A DNA stretch of 64,000 nucleotides, from positions 50,398,905 to 50,462,904 of the forward strand of contig JACMZG010001908.1 of NCBI GenBank assembly GCA_018340805.1, in the 5' to 3' direction. How positions within the stretch are numbered: position 1 is the stretch's first letter; the number at the start of each line of letters is the position of its first letter. The notes beneath the pieces are model-generated. The model ran no database searches. It was not told the origin of the DNA and worked only from the letters and a program-made list of their open reading frames with translations. The position numbers were made by a program, and so were the translations under genes. This DNA comes from Microvelia longipes. Its lineage: Eukaryota; Arthropoda; Insecta; Hemiptera; Veliidae. Below, piece after piece: positions 51,690-63,479 of the stretch.

Positions 51690-53705
51690 ACTCATTTAAC
51701 GAACTCGGTAGAATAAATGATATTTATTATTAAATATTTAGAATTCTCACATACATAAGGAGGCACAAAAAGTGCCCAAAACTGTTTAAAATTAATCGTT
51801 AACGCGATATTTGCCATTTTACGAATTTACAAATTAATTAATGAATGTAATAATGCAAGTTTATAAATTGCCTTCCTGATGAGCCAATATACCATAAAAA
51901 GTCATCCTTAAGTGTCATTTTTTACTATATAAATTGTCCTCCTAATGTGCCATTTTATGACTACGCGATTGCTTTGCAACTCGGTAGTATCAAATAATAT
52001 TTTTTATTATTAATATTTAAAATTGACATGCTTGGTTCAGATAGAAAAATCAAGGAGGGGACGAAAAATGCCCAAAATTGTCTAAAATTAATCGTTTACG
52101 CGATATTTCCTATTTTACGAATTTACAAAATAATTAATAATATAATAATTAAAGTTTATAAATTGCCTTCCTAATGAGCCAATATATAAAAGTCATCCTA
52201 AAGTGTCATTTTTTGCTAATAAATTGTCCTCCTAATGTGCCATTTTATGACTACGTGATTGCTTAGCAACTCGGTAGTATCAAATAATATTTCTTTATTA
52301 TTATTTAAAATTGACATGCTCAGTTCAGGTAGGAAAATCAAGGAGGGGACGAAAAATGGCCAAAATTGTCCAAAATAAATCGTTTACACGATATTTGCCA
52401 TTTTACGAATTTACAAATTAATTAATGAATATAATAATTAAAGTTTATAAAGTGCCTTCCTATGAGCCAATATACCATAAAAAGTCATCCTAAAGTGTCA
52501 TTTTTTACTATATAAATTGCCTCCTAATGTGCCATTTTATGACTACGCGATTGCTTTGCAACTCGGTAGTATCAAATAATATTTCTTTATTAATATTTAA
52601 ATTGACATGCTTGGTTCAGATGGAAAATCGAGGAGGGGACGAAAAATGCCCAAAATTGTCTAAAATTAATCGTTTACGCGATATTTCCCATTTTACGAAT
52701 TAAAAAATTAATTAATGAATATAATTTAAAGTTTATAAATTGCCTTCCTAATGAGCCAATATACCATAAAAAGTCATCCTAAAGTGTCATTTTTTACTAT
52801 AAAAATTGCCCCTCTAATGTGCCATTTTATGACTACGCGATTGCTTTGCAACTCGGTAGTATCAAATAATATTTCATTATTATACTTAAAATTGACATGC
52901 TTGGTTCAGATGAAAAATCAAGGAGGGGACGAAAAATGCCCAAAATTGTCTAAAATTAATCGTTTACGCGATATTTCCTATTTTACGAATTTACAAATTA
53001 ATTAATGAATATAATAATTAAAGTTTTAAATTGCCTTCCTGATGAGCCAATATACATAAAAAAGTCATCCTAAAGTGCCATTTTACTATATAAATTGTCC
53101 TCCTAATGTGCCATTTTATGACTACGCGATTGCTTTGCAACTCGGTAGTATCAAATAATATTTCTTTTATTAATATTAAAATTGACATGCTTGGTTCAGA
53201 TGGAAAAATCTAGCAGGGGACGAAAAATGCTCAAAATTGTCTAAAATTAATCGTTAACGCGATATTTGCCATTTTACGAATTTACAAATTAATTAATGAA
53301 TATAATAATTAAAGTTTAAAATTGCCTTCCTGATGAGCCAATATACCATAAAAAGTCATCCTAAAGTGCCATTTTTACTATATAAATTGCCATCCTAATG
53401 TGCCATTTTATGACTACGCGATTGCTTTGCAACTCGGTAGTATCAAATGAATTTTTTTATCATTAATTAGAATCGTCTTGCTTAGTCCAGATGGGGGATT
53501 CGAGGGGGGTCGAAAAGTGCTAAAAATTGTCTAGGATCAACCGTTCACGAGATATTTCCTATTTTACGAATTTACAAATTAATTAATGAATATAATAATT
53601 AAAGTTTATAAATTGCCTTCCTGATGAGCCAATATACTATAAAAAGCCATCCTAAAGTGTCATTTTTTACTATATAAATTACCCTCCTAATGTGCCATTT
53701 CTTAG
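51690..53705 (+). repeat. Satellite, about 290-bp unit, 7 copies
   Basis: TGTGCCATTT recurs at about 51946, 52236, 52527, 52817, 53106, 53399 and 53689, giving a regular 290-bp period. Each unit has GACTACGCGATTGCTTTGCA with ACTCGGTAGTATCAAATAA, a GGAGGGGACGAAAAATG block and AATTAATTAATGAATATAAT. Copies are well conserved except the sixth, which is diverged around 53450-53540. Open frames across it are chance. Confidence 0.95.
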
Positions 53706-53839
53706 TGAAGTTATGTAATCTTATTGAGGCGGCGAGAAGGTGTTTGAGCCAGTTATACTACACCAACATTACAGATAAGAGTTTAGTGTTGGTATTTTTA
53801 ATATCTGCAGGCTTAAGGAATCAAATAGTATTAAAATCC

Positions 53840-54080
53840 CATCCTTTTGTGTCAGGATGATATTTTGGCACTTGTGGCACCAAAGGATGATTTATATATA
53901 GTTTTGGCACAAAGATGTCATTTTGGCACAAGGATGACTTTTGGCACAAAAGGAGGGTAATTTATAGAGTTTGACTCAGAAAGATGTATGATTCAAATAT
54001 ATATATATATATAATATTATATATATATGTGGTGTGTGTGTGTGTGTGTTGTGTGTGTGTGTTGTGTGTGTTTTGGTGTG
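53840..54080. repeat. TTTTGGCACAA repeats and (AT)/(GT)n tract
   Basis: TTTTGGCAC(A/T) recurs five times in 53860-53960 beside AGGATGA words that echo the satellite. It is followed by (AT)n (53996-54028) and (GT)n (54030-54088). Confidence 0.7.
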
Positions 54081-54229
54081 TGTGTGTGTATCCAACAGAA
54101 AATTTCGAGCACTTCATTGGTCGGTTCCGAAGAGAACATACATAGAGAAATTTTAGCGAAAGTTAACCTAAAAGTTAACAAAGTTAAACGGCAAAATTAG
54201 TGTTTTGTATGAGCTATCCTACTAATCTA

Positions 54230-54467
54230 CCTATCCTACCCTGGCCGTGATTGTATAATCACTCGATTTCGGCTCCGAAGGTCCGGGGTTCGCAGCCCGG
54301 GCTAGGCTCTTAGTTTATATGAAGATTATTTGTATTAAAACGATTTCGCCAACTTTAATTAACACTAAGAGATTAGTGGATGCAACCCACCTGAGGTTGT
54401 TTCCGCGGGGTGAATACCCTGATGTGCCGAAAGGCCCAAAAACGGTCATTTTATTTTATTTTATTAT
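54230..54467 (+). mobile_element. tRNA-derived SINE, type 1, copy 2
   Basis: B box GGTTCGCAGCCC (54287-54298), then GCTAGGCTCTTAGTTTATAT, CACCTGAGGTTGTTTCCGCG, GAATACCCTGATGTGCCG and a 3' (TTTTA)n tail, matching 3491-3733. The A-box half is diverged. Confidence 0.7.
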
Positions 54468-54679
54468 TCCCCCTAAATAAAGTATCATTCATTAAATATG
54501 TCTCATAAAATTTAAATACGTCATAAAAATTTGTCTAAAAGTTTTAAATGAGGTTACCTAAATAAAAATCTATTTTATTGATGAGCAATAAATATAGAAA
54601 ACATATTAACCTTGCATTATAAATGCCTAAATTCCCTTCGAGAAACTTAGAAAACACGAAAAAAACGCGTAGAAATATA

Positions 54680-55000
54680 AATAAAATTGAATTTTAGATT
54701 GTTCAAAAATATTCTATACGTTAATTTACATCTATCTAATAGATATAATTTATTTGTGATTTTAGTTGCGTGTTTATTTTCGTAATAAGAATAATACAGT
54801 ATTGTTTTCAGTATACGCCAATTTACATAAATAATACTAAAAATAATTATAATTAATGAATCGTAATCAAAATTATATTATAAGTTGTTTATTTCACAGT
54901 TTACTACAAAATTCATAGATATATTATTACTAGAGGGATCCTATTCTAAAAGTAACCTAACCATAGTCGACTTTACAAATAATTAAATTAAATGAACAAA
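54680..55000. repeat. Dispersed repeat, partner of 2440-2745
   Basis: TTTAGATTGTTCAAAAATAT, CAGTATTGTTTTCAGTATAC and ACTAGAGGGATCCT align with the 2.44-2.74 kb region in the same orientation. Non-coding. Confidence 0.45.
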
Positions 55001-55094
55001 ATTACATTTACATATATACATGAACATATAAAATACAAATCAAAACACAAAAAATTTGCTAGAAACTGAAAACAATTGATTTATTATAGCCTAA

Positions 55095-55300
55095 AAGGTG
55101 CATTTACAATACTGCATTAGCGATTCGTCCGTCCGTTGCATGCGTAGCGGTAATTGGAATTCGAAAAAAGATGGTTCCACAATAGGAACGCTACGGCCGC
55201 AAAAGCCGCTAACACAGCGCACTCTAGTTTCGAATGTTGGAAATAAAAATATATTTTTCTTAACAGAAGATAAAAAGGACAAAGAAGAAAAGGTTGTTTT
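55095..55300. other. GC-richer island, uncertain coding
   Basis: About 55115-55235 is distinctly richer in GC and CpG (GATTCGTCCGTCCG, CGCTACGGCCGCAAAAGCCG). Three frames are open over it, including a hydrophobic minus-strand one (VLAAFAAVAFLLWNHLF) after a TAG acceptor-like site. No family is recognised. Confidence 0.3.
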
Positions 55301-55499
55301 GGAAGAGCTGTGTTTTTTTATTTTAAATTAATTTCTTAATTATTTTTAATTTTTATATTTTCAGTAATTTATCATAACTGATGGTAGTTGGAATTTTCAC
55401 TCTAAATTATAGTTCTACTTCTTGTTCAAATTATTTTCTTATTCGAAATTTTATATGGTCAAAGTTTAAATTATTTTATAACTGACCAACCTGATTAAT

Positions 55500-55605
55500 G
55501 GGATGGGAGGATGGACGTAGCGAATCTGAAATAAGGAGGATAAGCGTAGCGACGCTAAAGTACAGGGGATGAGAAAAAGTTCCGAGGTACCCCGTACCCG
55601 ATTTT
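55500..55605 (-). repeat. R1 repeat, terminal fragment
   Basis: GGATGGACGTAGCGAATCTG, AGGATAAGCGTAGCGACGC and GAGGTACCCCGTACCCGATT identify the R1 terminus in reverse orientation. Confidence 0.7.
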
Positions 55606-55745
55606 TCCAGTTATTTGCATAATTTTATCAACTTTCTGGTTACTTACAGTGGTCATATCATTTCAGTGTCCCAAAAACATTTAAAAGAGACATAGACACC
55701 CTATTCAACAATTTTTAGGTTTTTGGTTATTCCACAAAATTTTTT

Positions 55746-55867
<122 letters not shown>

Positions 55868-56199
55868 AAATCCATTCTACTCTCGATAATGGTTCCTTCA
55901 GATCCACTGAATATTTAATTAATTAACTTATAGCAACGAAATAGTTTGCAAATTTAATGGCTACAGGGATATGTTATGTTATAACTTAAATTATAATCTA
56001 TTAAAATAGAACTTAGGAAGTTTAACTTAATAATTTAAATAAAAGGTTGGGTAGATTTGTGATATTAGTAGCTAGTAGGGTTACAGTTTTATTGGATATC
56101 CAATTAGAAAGAGAAAAGTAAATCTTAAACAAACTCAGCTCTAGACTTTGACTAAATTGCTTTTACCAATCAAATTTACCTTTAAAAACTTCAATATTA

Positions 56200-56650
56200 A
56201 CCAAACGTGTTTTATTGATGAACAAACGAGATATTTAATTATCGGTCAGAACTTGTTAACGGAACTCTTTCCACTCCGCTCATCGGCAACTGCACCGATA
56301 GAAATTAATTTGTGTCCGTTCATAAATGAAACAGGGCGGCTCTCTTTCTCTTTTCGTCTCTGTTGTTAGAGGTTATTGTCAAGTAAACGAGAACGAAACC
56401 TCCCCACCGGGTTTCATAATTACCTATAATGGCGCCTCGGGGGCCTCGTCAATAATTCCCAAGTTTGATTTTGAAACTGGTTGGGAAAAGGGAAAGGCTG
56501 GAGGGGCAGACGCCTCCGGTCAACTGGAAATTTAGCAAGCTTGGTCAACACCGAACCCTCTCTTCTCTCATCGACTCCCTGGTCGCCAATCAAGCGCGAA
56601 ATTCAATTCCAATCAAAGTCTCCACACCAGGATAAATTTTATTCATAACC
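56200..56650. promoter_or_regulatory. GC-rich conserved-element candidate, possibly regulatory
   Basis: This is the richest non-repetitive GC stretch in the window, containing AACCTCCCCACCGGGTTTC, CATAATTACCTATAATGGCG, CCTCGGGGGCCTCGTCAAT and CGCCTCCGGTC. TAATTA-type homeodomain words lie next to GC-rich blocks, a composition typical of insect conserved non-coding elements. A 69-codon plus frame (56326-56535) is open but resembles no known family. Function is inference only. Confidence 0.3.
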
Positions 56651-57725
56651 AATAGCCCGAAATATATGAAACACAAATATAGTGTTGAAAAGTTAAGAGT
56701 TGAAATAAAAACTTTTGTTCCTCGAACATTAATCATTCATCAGGACAATCTAACATTATTTAACGCGTGTACTAAACACGTAGAGATGTGCTTCACGGAG
56801 ACAAAATGAACTTGGAAATGAAGACAGCACCAGATTCTTTAGAAATGGATGGAACATTACAAAGAAATAGTAGTAAATAAAGATAATTCGTTTTCTCTTT
56901 ATTTCTGTTTCCTTTCTAAGATAATTCTGAAAGAGGAAAATTACAGTTACCTATTTGTTAAGCAGACGGAAGGTTGTGGCTGCAATACAATTTGTCGTTT
57001 CAGATCGGTTCAATCTTGTATAATATACAAATCAGAACATATTATGTTCTGATTTAAACAATTAAAACACTGGTCAATAAAGTGTTCATTGCCCATTTAA
57101 GTGACCCGTAGGACATAGATAATGATGCGCACTATTGCAACGGCAAAATACGACTCGTCTACAGATAGAAACTCTTACTCACCGTCTCCCTTCCAGAACT
57201 TAGTTTTGAGGGAGGTAATAGTCGTCTTAAAGGAAACTCGTAAATATCTGTATAAAGTAGACTAACAGGTAATCAATAAATCCATTTAACTTGATCAAGA
57301 CAAAGCACCTAGTCTTAATACGGACCTCAAATATATTTCAGTCCTTGATCCCTTTATGATAAGATAAAAATTTAAGGGAAACTTTAAAACAGACCCCCTC
57401 GTCCTGTTTTTTGTATGAACAAACAGGATGGGCCAAAATTCCTCCCTCTATCTAACCTTTGAATCATTAAAGCTTCACTGTATGCTACGAAGGATCAGAA
57501 TTGAAAATTATTTAGTATTAGTTTTACAGTTACCTTCAGAAAACATATTTTTTCAGTCAAAACACATACTTAATATTTTTGAAAATATCAAGTATTAAAT
57601 GACAAAGGGTATTTGATACTTAAAGCGCCTTTTGACTATTTCTTACCTTCTACCGTAATGTGTTCACCTCGATAATCCGATACTTAAGTATCATTATGAT
57701 TATTCGTGTTATGGACTTATATGAC
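56650..57725. other. No gene recognised
   Basis: Ordinary sequence on both strands. An inverted AATATGTTCTGA/TCAGAACATATT pair (57033-57056) is the only local structure noted. Confidence 0.45.
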
Positions 57726-57727
57726 AA

Positions 57728-57738
57728 TAAATATATAT

Positions 57739-57814
<76 letters not shown>

Positions 57815-57815
57815 A
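57728..57815. repeat. (AT)n microsatellite
   Basis: TATACATACATACATATAT passing into an (AT)n run. Confidence 0.93.
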
Positions 57816-57819
57816 ATAG

Positions 57820-58680
57820 TAAACTATAGTAAACCTGCATAGGAAGAACCTGTTCGGAGGAGGAGGAGGGATCTACATTATATATTTATAAAAACAAAAC
57901 AAAGAAGACGGGCTGTTCACAATTGTGCTCAAAAAAATAAAAATTAAAAAAGTGAAAAAAGGGAAAAGTAAGTAAAAAGTAAAATTTCGTAGTATAATTT
58001 AAATAAAAAATAGACTGAAAGTCTAGTTGTGTTCCTCGGAATACTTTTTTTGGTCGTGTTGCTGTTGAAAACGCTGTGTTGCTGCATGAAAAATGTTGGA
58101 AAACGAAAATTTGACCGATTATGAGAAGAACTATGTACATCTGGTCAGAAATCTACATCTTGGAGGTTTGTGACAAAATAAAATTTAATTTTGATATTGG
58201 TCGCTACTTAAAAAATACATCGAATATATCGAATTTTGAATTGTTTGTGACGACTTAAAACTTATAATTGTCTCACTGATCTAAGATAGAACCATGGATC
58301 ATTGAAAAAAGCTTATTATTAAGGTCACTTTACATCTGCCAAGGTTCACTTGACAGCTCGTGCATTAACTTATAGTATCAGCTATCAGCAAACAATATCT
58401 TGGAAGCGTCATTTTCTCAATAAAATTTCGCGTATGAACATCATAAAATGCTATATTATTGAAATAATAACTTCCTCAAGAATAGATACCTTGTATTTTG
58501 AAACACTGTCAATTTACCTAACATCATGTCGTGACATAAAATTTAAAATTGAAAGCAGAAGACCAAGCTTCGGTTTAAAAAATATCAACTTAAAGTACAT
58601 CTTCAGTTGTATTAGTCTCCATCATAAGTACTTTTATGTGTTTGGGTGTTTAAGAGACCAAAATGAAAATCTAGATCTTA
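57820..58680. other. No gene recognised
   Basis: A plus-strand open frame (58350-58844) is 164 codons long but runs into the hairpin at 58684, is not AT-bias corrected and matches nothing known to me. I treat it as chance or element-derived. Confidence 0.45.
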
Positions 58681-58683
58681 CAT

Positions 58684-58818
58684 TTAATAGTTATTTATGC
58701 CATAAGGCTGAGAAGTGTGTCTTTATGTCACGGCAATTAGATTTACCGACGAGCGAAGCGAGTCGGGAAAAATTGCCAAGACATAAAGGCATTCTCAGCC
58801 GGATGGCATACACTATTT
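58684..58818. repeat. Long imperfect hairpin with GAGCGAAGCGAG apex
   Basis: About 60 paired positions per arm: AAATAGT, TTATGCCATAAGGCTGAG, TCTTTATGTC, GGCAATT and CCGAC on the left, with complements GTCGG, AATTGCC, GACATAAAG, CTCAGCC and ACTATTT on the right. The centre is GAGCGAAGCGA, the same motif as in R1 copies. Confidence 0.8.
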
Positions 58819-58819
58819 T

Positions 58820-59805
58820 TTTTGAGGTAGCACTCATTAAATAAACTGCGCTATATACTTAATTGAAAAAAAAAACAAACGTCCAATTAACTCCATATTA
58901 TCGTCGTCATTGAATTCATCCATAGCTCCACACTTTTACTCAAAAATGTAAAAGCTTTACAAATAAACACACAAAAATTGACAATTAGAACACCTTTTAA
59001 AAACGAAAAAAAATAGTCTACGAACAAAAACAGAAACAAAATGAACGTTTTTAAAGAAACCTCATTAAGGTTTTACACAGATTGTTTTTTGAACACGCTA
59101 CATTACAGTAATGACGGCAATATATGAATTACTTTTACGTCCTAGGAGTTTTTTACATTCATTATTGTCCTTGGAGGTGAAAAGTACTAAATAACCTCCT
59201 ATAACAATAATTATTGGCTTCTCATCCTAAAAACGGTCCAATAAAGTGCTCAATTACGTACTACCTCAAAAAAACAATATTTCGCTCTTCATCACACAGA
59301 GCATTTTGAAGTTATTAAAATCTGCAGAGTACTTGTTCATATATGATAAGATATAAATATAACATAAATATAAATAAATAAATATAATATAAATATAAAA
59401 TCTATATTTCATTTTTTGTCTGTCAAGCGCCCAAAACATAACTTATCAACTCAAAATTTTTAAATTTAAAAAAAAATCAAGATAAGTGTTCTTCACTTTG
59501 ACTAGTAGTGGAAGTAGTAAGTAATAGGATCAAGTTGAGCGATTAGGTACGTCGTGTTGGACGAGGAAGTAAGTCAAGTCGGGCATGTAAGTATGTTAAG
59601 TCGGGTCAGTGAGTTCGTCAAATCCGCTATATAATAAATACTCTTTGTAATAAGACAATTCTCCTTTTAAATTAGAAAATAAGATAATATACAATTTTCA
59701 GCAAGAACTGTAAAGATAAAAAATAGTCGAAGATGATAATTAGTCAATTATTTTTAAAAATTTCTTAAAATGAAAGATTAAGTTTAGCAGGCGGAAGGTA
59801 ATCAG
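58820..59805. other. No gene recognised
   Basis: TTTTTTTGAGGTAG at 58822 is repeated inverted at about 59262 (CTACCTCAAAAAAAC), suggesting an element edge. An AT-rich AAATATAAATA tract lies at 59345-59405. No coding signal. Confidence 0.45.
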
Positions 59806-59807
59806 AT

Positions 59808-60335
59808 ATTATCAGATAGGTGCCTCCTCTCCAGGAGGAGCAAATGATAGGTGCCTCCTCTCCAGGAGAAGCAAATGATAGGTGCCTCAACTCCAGGAGG
59901 AGCAAATGATAGGTGCCTTAACTCCAGGAGAAGCAAATGATGGGTGCCTCCTCTCCAGGTGAAGCAAATGATAGGTGCCTCAACTCCAGGAGGAGCAAAT
60001 GATAGGTGCCTCCTCTCCAGGAGAAGCAAATGATAGGTGCCTCAACTCCCGGAGAAGCAAATGATAGGTGCCTCAACTCCAGGAGGAGCAAATGATAGGT
60101 GCCTCCTCTCCAGGAGAAGCAAATGATAGGTGCCTCAACTCCAGGAGAAGCAAATGAGGGTCCTCCTCTCCAGGTGAAGCAAATGATAGGTGCCCAACTC
60201 CAGGAGGAGCAAATGATAGGTGGCTCCACTCCAGGAGAAGCAAATGATAGGTGCCTCAACTCCAGGAGAAGCAAATAATAGGTGCCTCAACTCCAGGAGA
60301 AGCAAATGATAGGGACCTCCACTACTGGCGGAGTA
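59808..60335 (+). repeat. Minisatellite, 31-bp unit, about 16 copies
   Basis: Unit of 31 bp with AGGTGCCTC(C/A)(T/A)CTCCAGGAG and (A/G)AGCAAATGAT. Because 31 is not a multiple of three, all three minus frames translate into repetitive HLLLLE/SFASPG-like peptides, which are not genes. One copy near 60150 has short deletions. Confidence 0.95.
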
Positions 60336-60339
60336 AATT

Positions 60340-62130
60340 AAGTCTCCCAACATTACAAACCAGTCTATTACTCATTGCAAATAATAACTCTCCTTGACTC
60401 TTCGGCTCAATGTTTTCACATTTGGCTCTTTAGAGCAAAGATTACAGGAACGTAGGAAAACTCTACCACTGTTCTGTTCATGAGAGAAAACGAAAAAATT
60501 CTTTCGTTATCTGGACTCAGAGTAGGATGACTAAAAAGGAAAGCAGATCTCGCAAGGTTAGCAGATCCGAGCAAAAAAGAATGGAGTAACTGTTTTTTTT
60601 TTTAATAATTCAGGTAAAGCTTTCACAGAAATTATAAACATTGCCAGGTTAAGCATCAAAAGAAAAAAACCCCTTATAACACGCTAAATATAATCCATAC
60701 AAAATTTATAAGAACTACTTGAGAAAAACCACAAAAATAAGAGCAAAACTTGGGTAGGTAAGTTGGGATAATACCTCAAGAGATTTAGGCTGAGCGTAAT
60801 TCCCTTTTTGAAGTAGTTTAGTGGCACAAGGTTTTGTTTATTAATATTTTGTGAGATAAGAAGGAAGATATCGAAAGCTTTGTAGAGACAGGAGAGCTTT
60901 AGACTTGTTTTGTCACTAATCCCTAGGTCCGTAATCCTTTCCCTGCAGGCTTTAGCTTGCTAATTATCTTGCTTAATCCCCTTGCTTGAGAAACCTTGAC
61001 TCTCCACCTTACCAAGAAAAACCTTAGACCTCCCCTTAACATTAAAAATTCACACTGGAAAATATCAAACTTTTCTTCCGACCAAGCTTACCAATTATCT
61101 TCCTACCGACGAAAAAAGCAAAGTGATTAGACAGATTTTTTTCTTTTATTAAAAAAAACAGAAAACGAAAAAAGATTGGATTAAAACCCTCAAAGTACCT
61201 TCACTCCCTCGAGATCAGTCCACTTTTTTTTTTATCTAATTGAAGCTTTTTATGACTTTTGTTCCAATGAATGCTGTTCAAAATTTTTAAACCTGAAAAA
61301 ACAAATGATTGACAAAAAAAGCTAAAGACAATAAAAACACCAGTTAAATATTTAATGAGATAAGAAGAGGAAGAAGACAAAGGGTGATTAAATATAAATA
61401 GGACGTTGAAGTTACTCAGGGACAAGATTTTTTTTTTATTTTCTATAATTGGCTGGGTAAAAAATCTTTATTGCATTCAATTTTCAAGAAGCAATAGTTT
61501 TCTATCCTCTGCTTCTAAACCATTTATAGACTCAACAGTTTAGTTACTTTACGACTTCTTATTTTAACAATGAAAACAGATTTTAACTGGACTAGGGACT
61601 TCTCCTTGAATCTCAGTGCTCATAACCAACTTAGGATCTCTATGTTTTACTCAAGTATAGGTAATACTTGTTAAAACCTTGTAAGTAGCTTGTTTTAAGG
61701 GTATTAGTGATAGCCATTAGGGAGAGGTGATAGATCACCTAGCAAGTTGGCCAAGTTGTTGGGCCTTCCAGCTAACTCCCTTAGATAGCATATCAGTCCT
61801 AGTACAGGCATTTTTCGTCTAATCCACAAAGGAACAGTGACTTTTCTATAAGTTTCAATAGCTTTAAATGGAAACAACACGTGCCCCACTACGAGACTAA
61901 ACTTTCCTACTTTTAAAACTATAAGGCAGAAACATATATATTTTATATAAGCTACATTGAGTCCCAAGTATTGCCTAAACCCAGCTTTATTCAGGTTTAG
62001 GTATCAGCTACAAGTACCTTATATCGCACAGGCTTAGTAATACCGCTTTGACGTTCCTTTTGATAGGTTATGACTCCTCTTTACTACAGGGGCCATAACC
62101 TATCTCAATACATTAGGAGGCCTGAAACAC
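60340..62130. other. No gene recognised
   Basis: Mixed sequence with poly(A)/(T) runs. Minus-strand open frames at 61201-61425 and 61704-61967 have no motif support. Nothing else is visible. Confidence 0.45.
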
Positions 62131-62139
62131 CATTTTATG

Positions 62140-62375
62140 TGTAACCTCAATGAAAACTCCTTCAAAAGTGGGTTAAGGTTATAATAAATCAGTTAATTTC
62201 GGCATCCTGCACATTGATTGTGTTTTTATTTTTAACGTTCTACTAATAAGTTATTGATTGTAATTTTGTACTGATTATTTGATTATATTTTTAGCGAAAG
62301 TTGTCAGGTTACTTTTTCGATGTATCAAAATTTAACCTATAGGGCCCCTCTAGTAATAATATCACATTCAGTTTT
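62140..62375 (+). repeat. Interspersed repeat, partner of 892-1125
   Basis: ACTCCTTCAAAAGTGGGTTA, TTGTACTGATTATTTGATTA and CCCCTCTAGTAATAATATC align with 0.9-1.1 kb in the same orientation. Confidence 0.65.
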
Positions 62376-62479
62376 CCAAACTGATGTTTCTCATTAAGTA
62401 CATGTTTGGCAAAATCATAACTTTGATTATATTTTATAAGGAATTTTCAATGACTTTTCTCATTTCTTCTAACATCATT

Positions 62480-63476
62480 CTAGTTCTGCCACCTTGGGTT
62501 TTATCAGAGTTTTGACATTCTCTATGTCTTTTTTCAGTTCTGTTTCTTCTACCTCTACCTTTTTAGCTCGTTCTACAACTCTAAAGTGTTCGGCCCACCT
62601 TTGCTTGACTACTCTACCCGATCTATCTATTCTGCGTTACAACCTTCTTCCGAGCTCTTGAAACGATAAAGTCCGCTTGAGTTTTCTTTCTTTGATTTTT
62701 TTCTTTTAGCATACATCAAATTTTAAGCTATGGTGTTGCCAGTTAACAAGACTGGTTTTACATCTATTTTCTCTAATTCCAATAATGCTTTACGTTCTTT
62801 ACTTCCTAAGTACAGAACCTTTTTTCTTTCCAGTTTTTCTCGTCTTATCTTTGCTCATCAATCTTTTTGATAATGTTCTTCATCATGTTGTCTACCATAT
62901 TTTTGAAATATTCATTACTCTCCGCTACTTGTTAAATAACATTAAACAAGTTGTTAAGAATTAAAAAAAGCATGTTAAAAATCTTCATCCTTCATGGGTA
63001 CACTGGCAGCCCTCCAACACATAGATTGAAATGCGGCCAGTTGTGAAATGTGGCGCTAAGGATGATTTGATGATTTTGGGATAACCATATCTATGAGTAT
63101 GAGTAGGTTTCCTACAAAACAGAAAATCCTATAAGAAAAATGGCCCTCCACTATTTTTATTGTCAAATGTAGGAAATAAATTTTATCCTGATTTTCATTT
63201 TTCATTGTGAATTTAACATCTGGATCCAAGACATTTAAAAAAATGAAAATAGATCAAGCTCCTTGTCAGTTCCTATCAAACATCATCCACATACCTTCTA
63301 TAAAATAGTAAGTACTTAGCAAAAGGATTCTTTTGAGGGATCATGATGTTTTCCCTCTCAAAATATTCTAAAAATAGCTCTGCCATATTGGGGCTAAGTT
63401 GTGAACCGATGCTTAAAACTTGGTCTGATTCGAAGAACCAGACTTGTGTAACGTCACAAGGACAATAGGTAAACAT
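62480..63476 (-). pseudogene. Penelope-like element reverse transcriptase fragment
   Basis: The minus frame from 63476 reads GSQLSPNMAELFLEYFE, then YRRYVDDV at 63277-63300. These are the family motifs GSPLSP-x-x-A-x-x-F-x-E-x-FE and the catalytic YVDD of Penelope-like RTs. Past a stop at 63276, shifted frames continue with IYFLHLTIKI, EGHFSYRIF and KPTHTH-type remnants, matching the conserved FLD(L/V)TI and RKPTHTD blocks. Further down (62480-62640) the minus strand is lysine- and glutamate-rich. The N-terminal RT half and a GIY-YIG endonuclease were not seen. Dead copy. Confidence 0.72.
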
Positions 63477-63479
63477 TAT

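Noticed and set aside
58350..58844. 164-codon open frame as a gene
   Set aside because: No known motif, no codon-usage support, and its 3' third is one arm-loop-arm of a hairpin.
59802..60353. Overlapping repetitive open frames on the minus strand
   Set aside because: Translation of a 31-bp minisatellite in three frames; period not a multiple of three, no start context.
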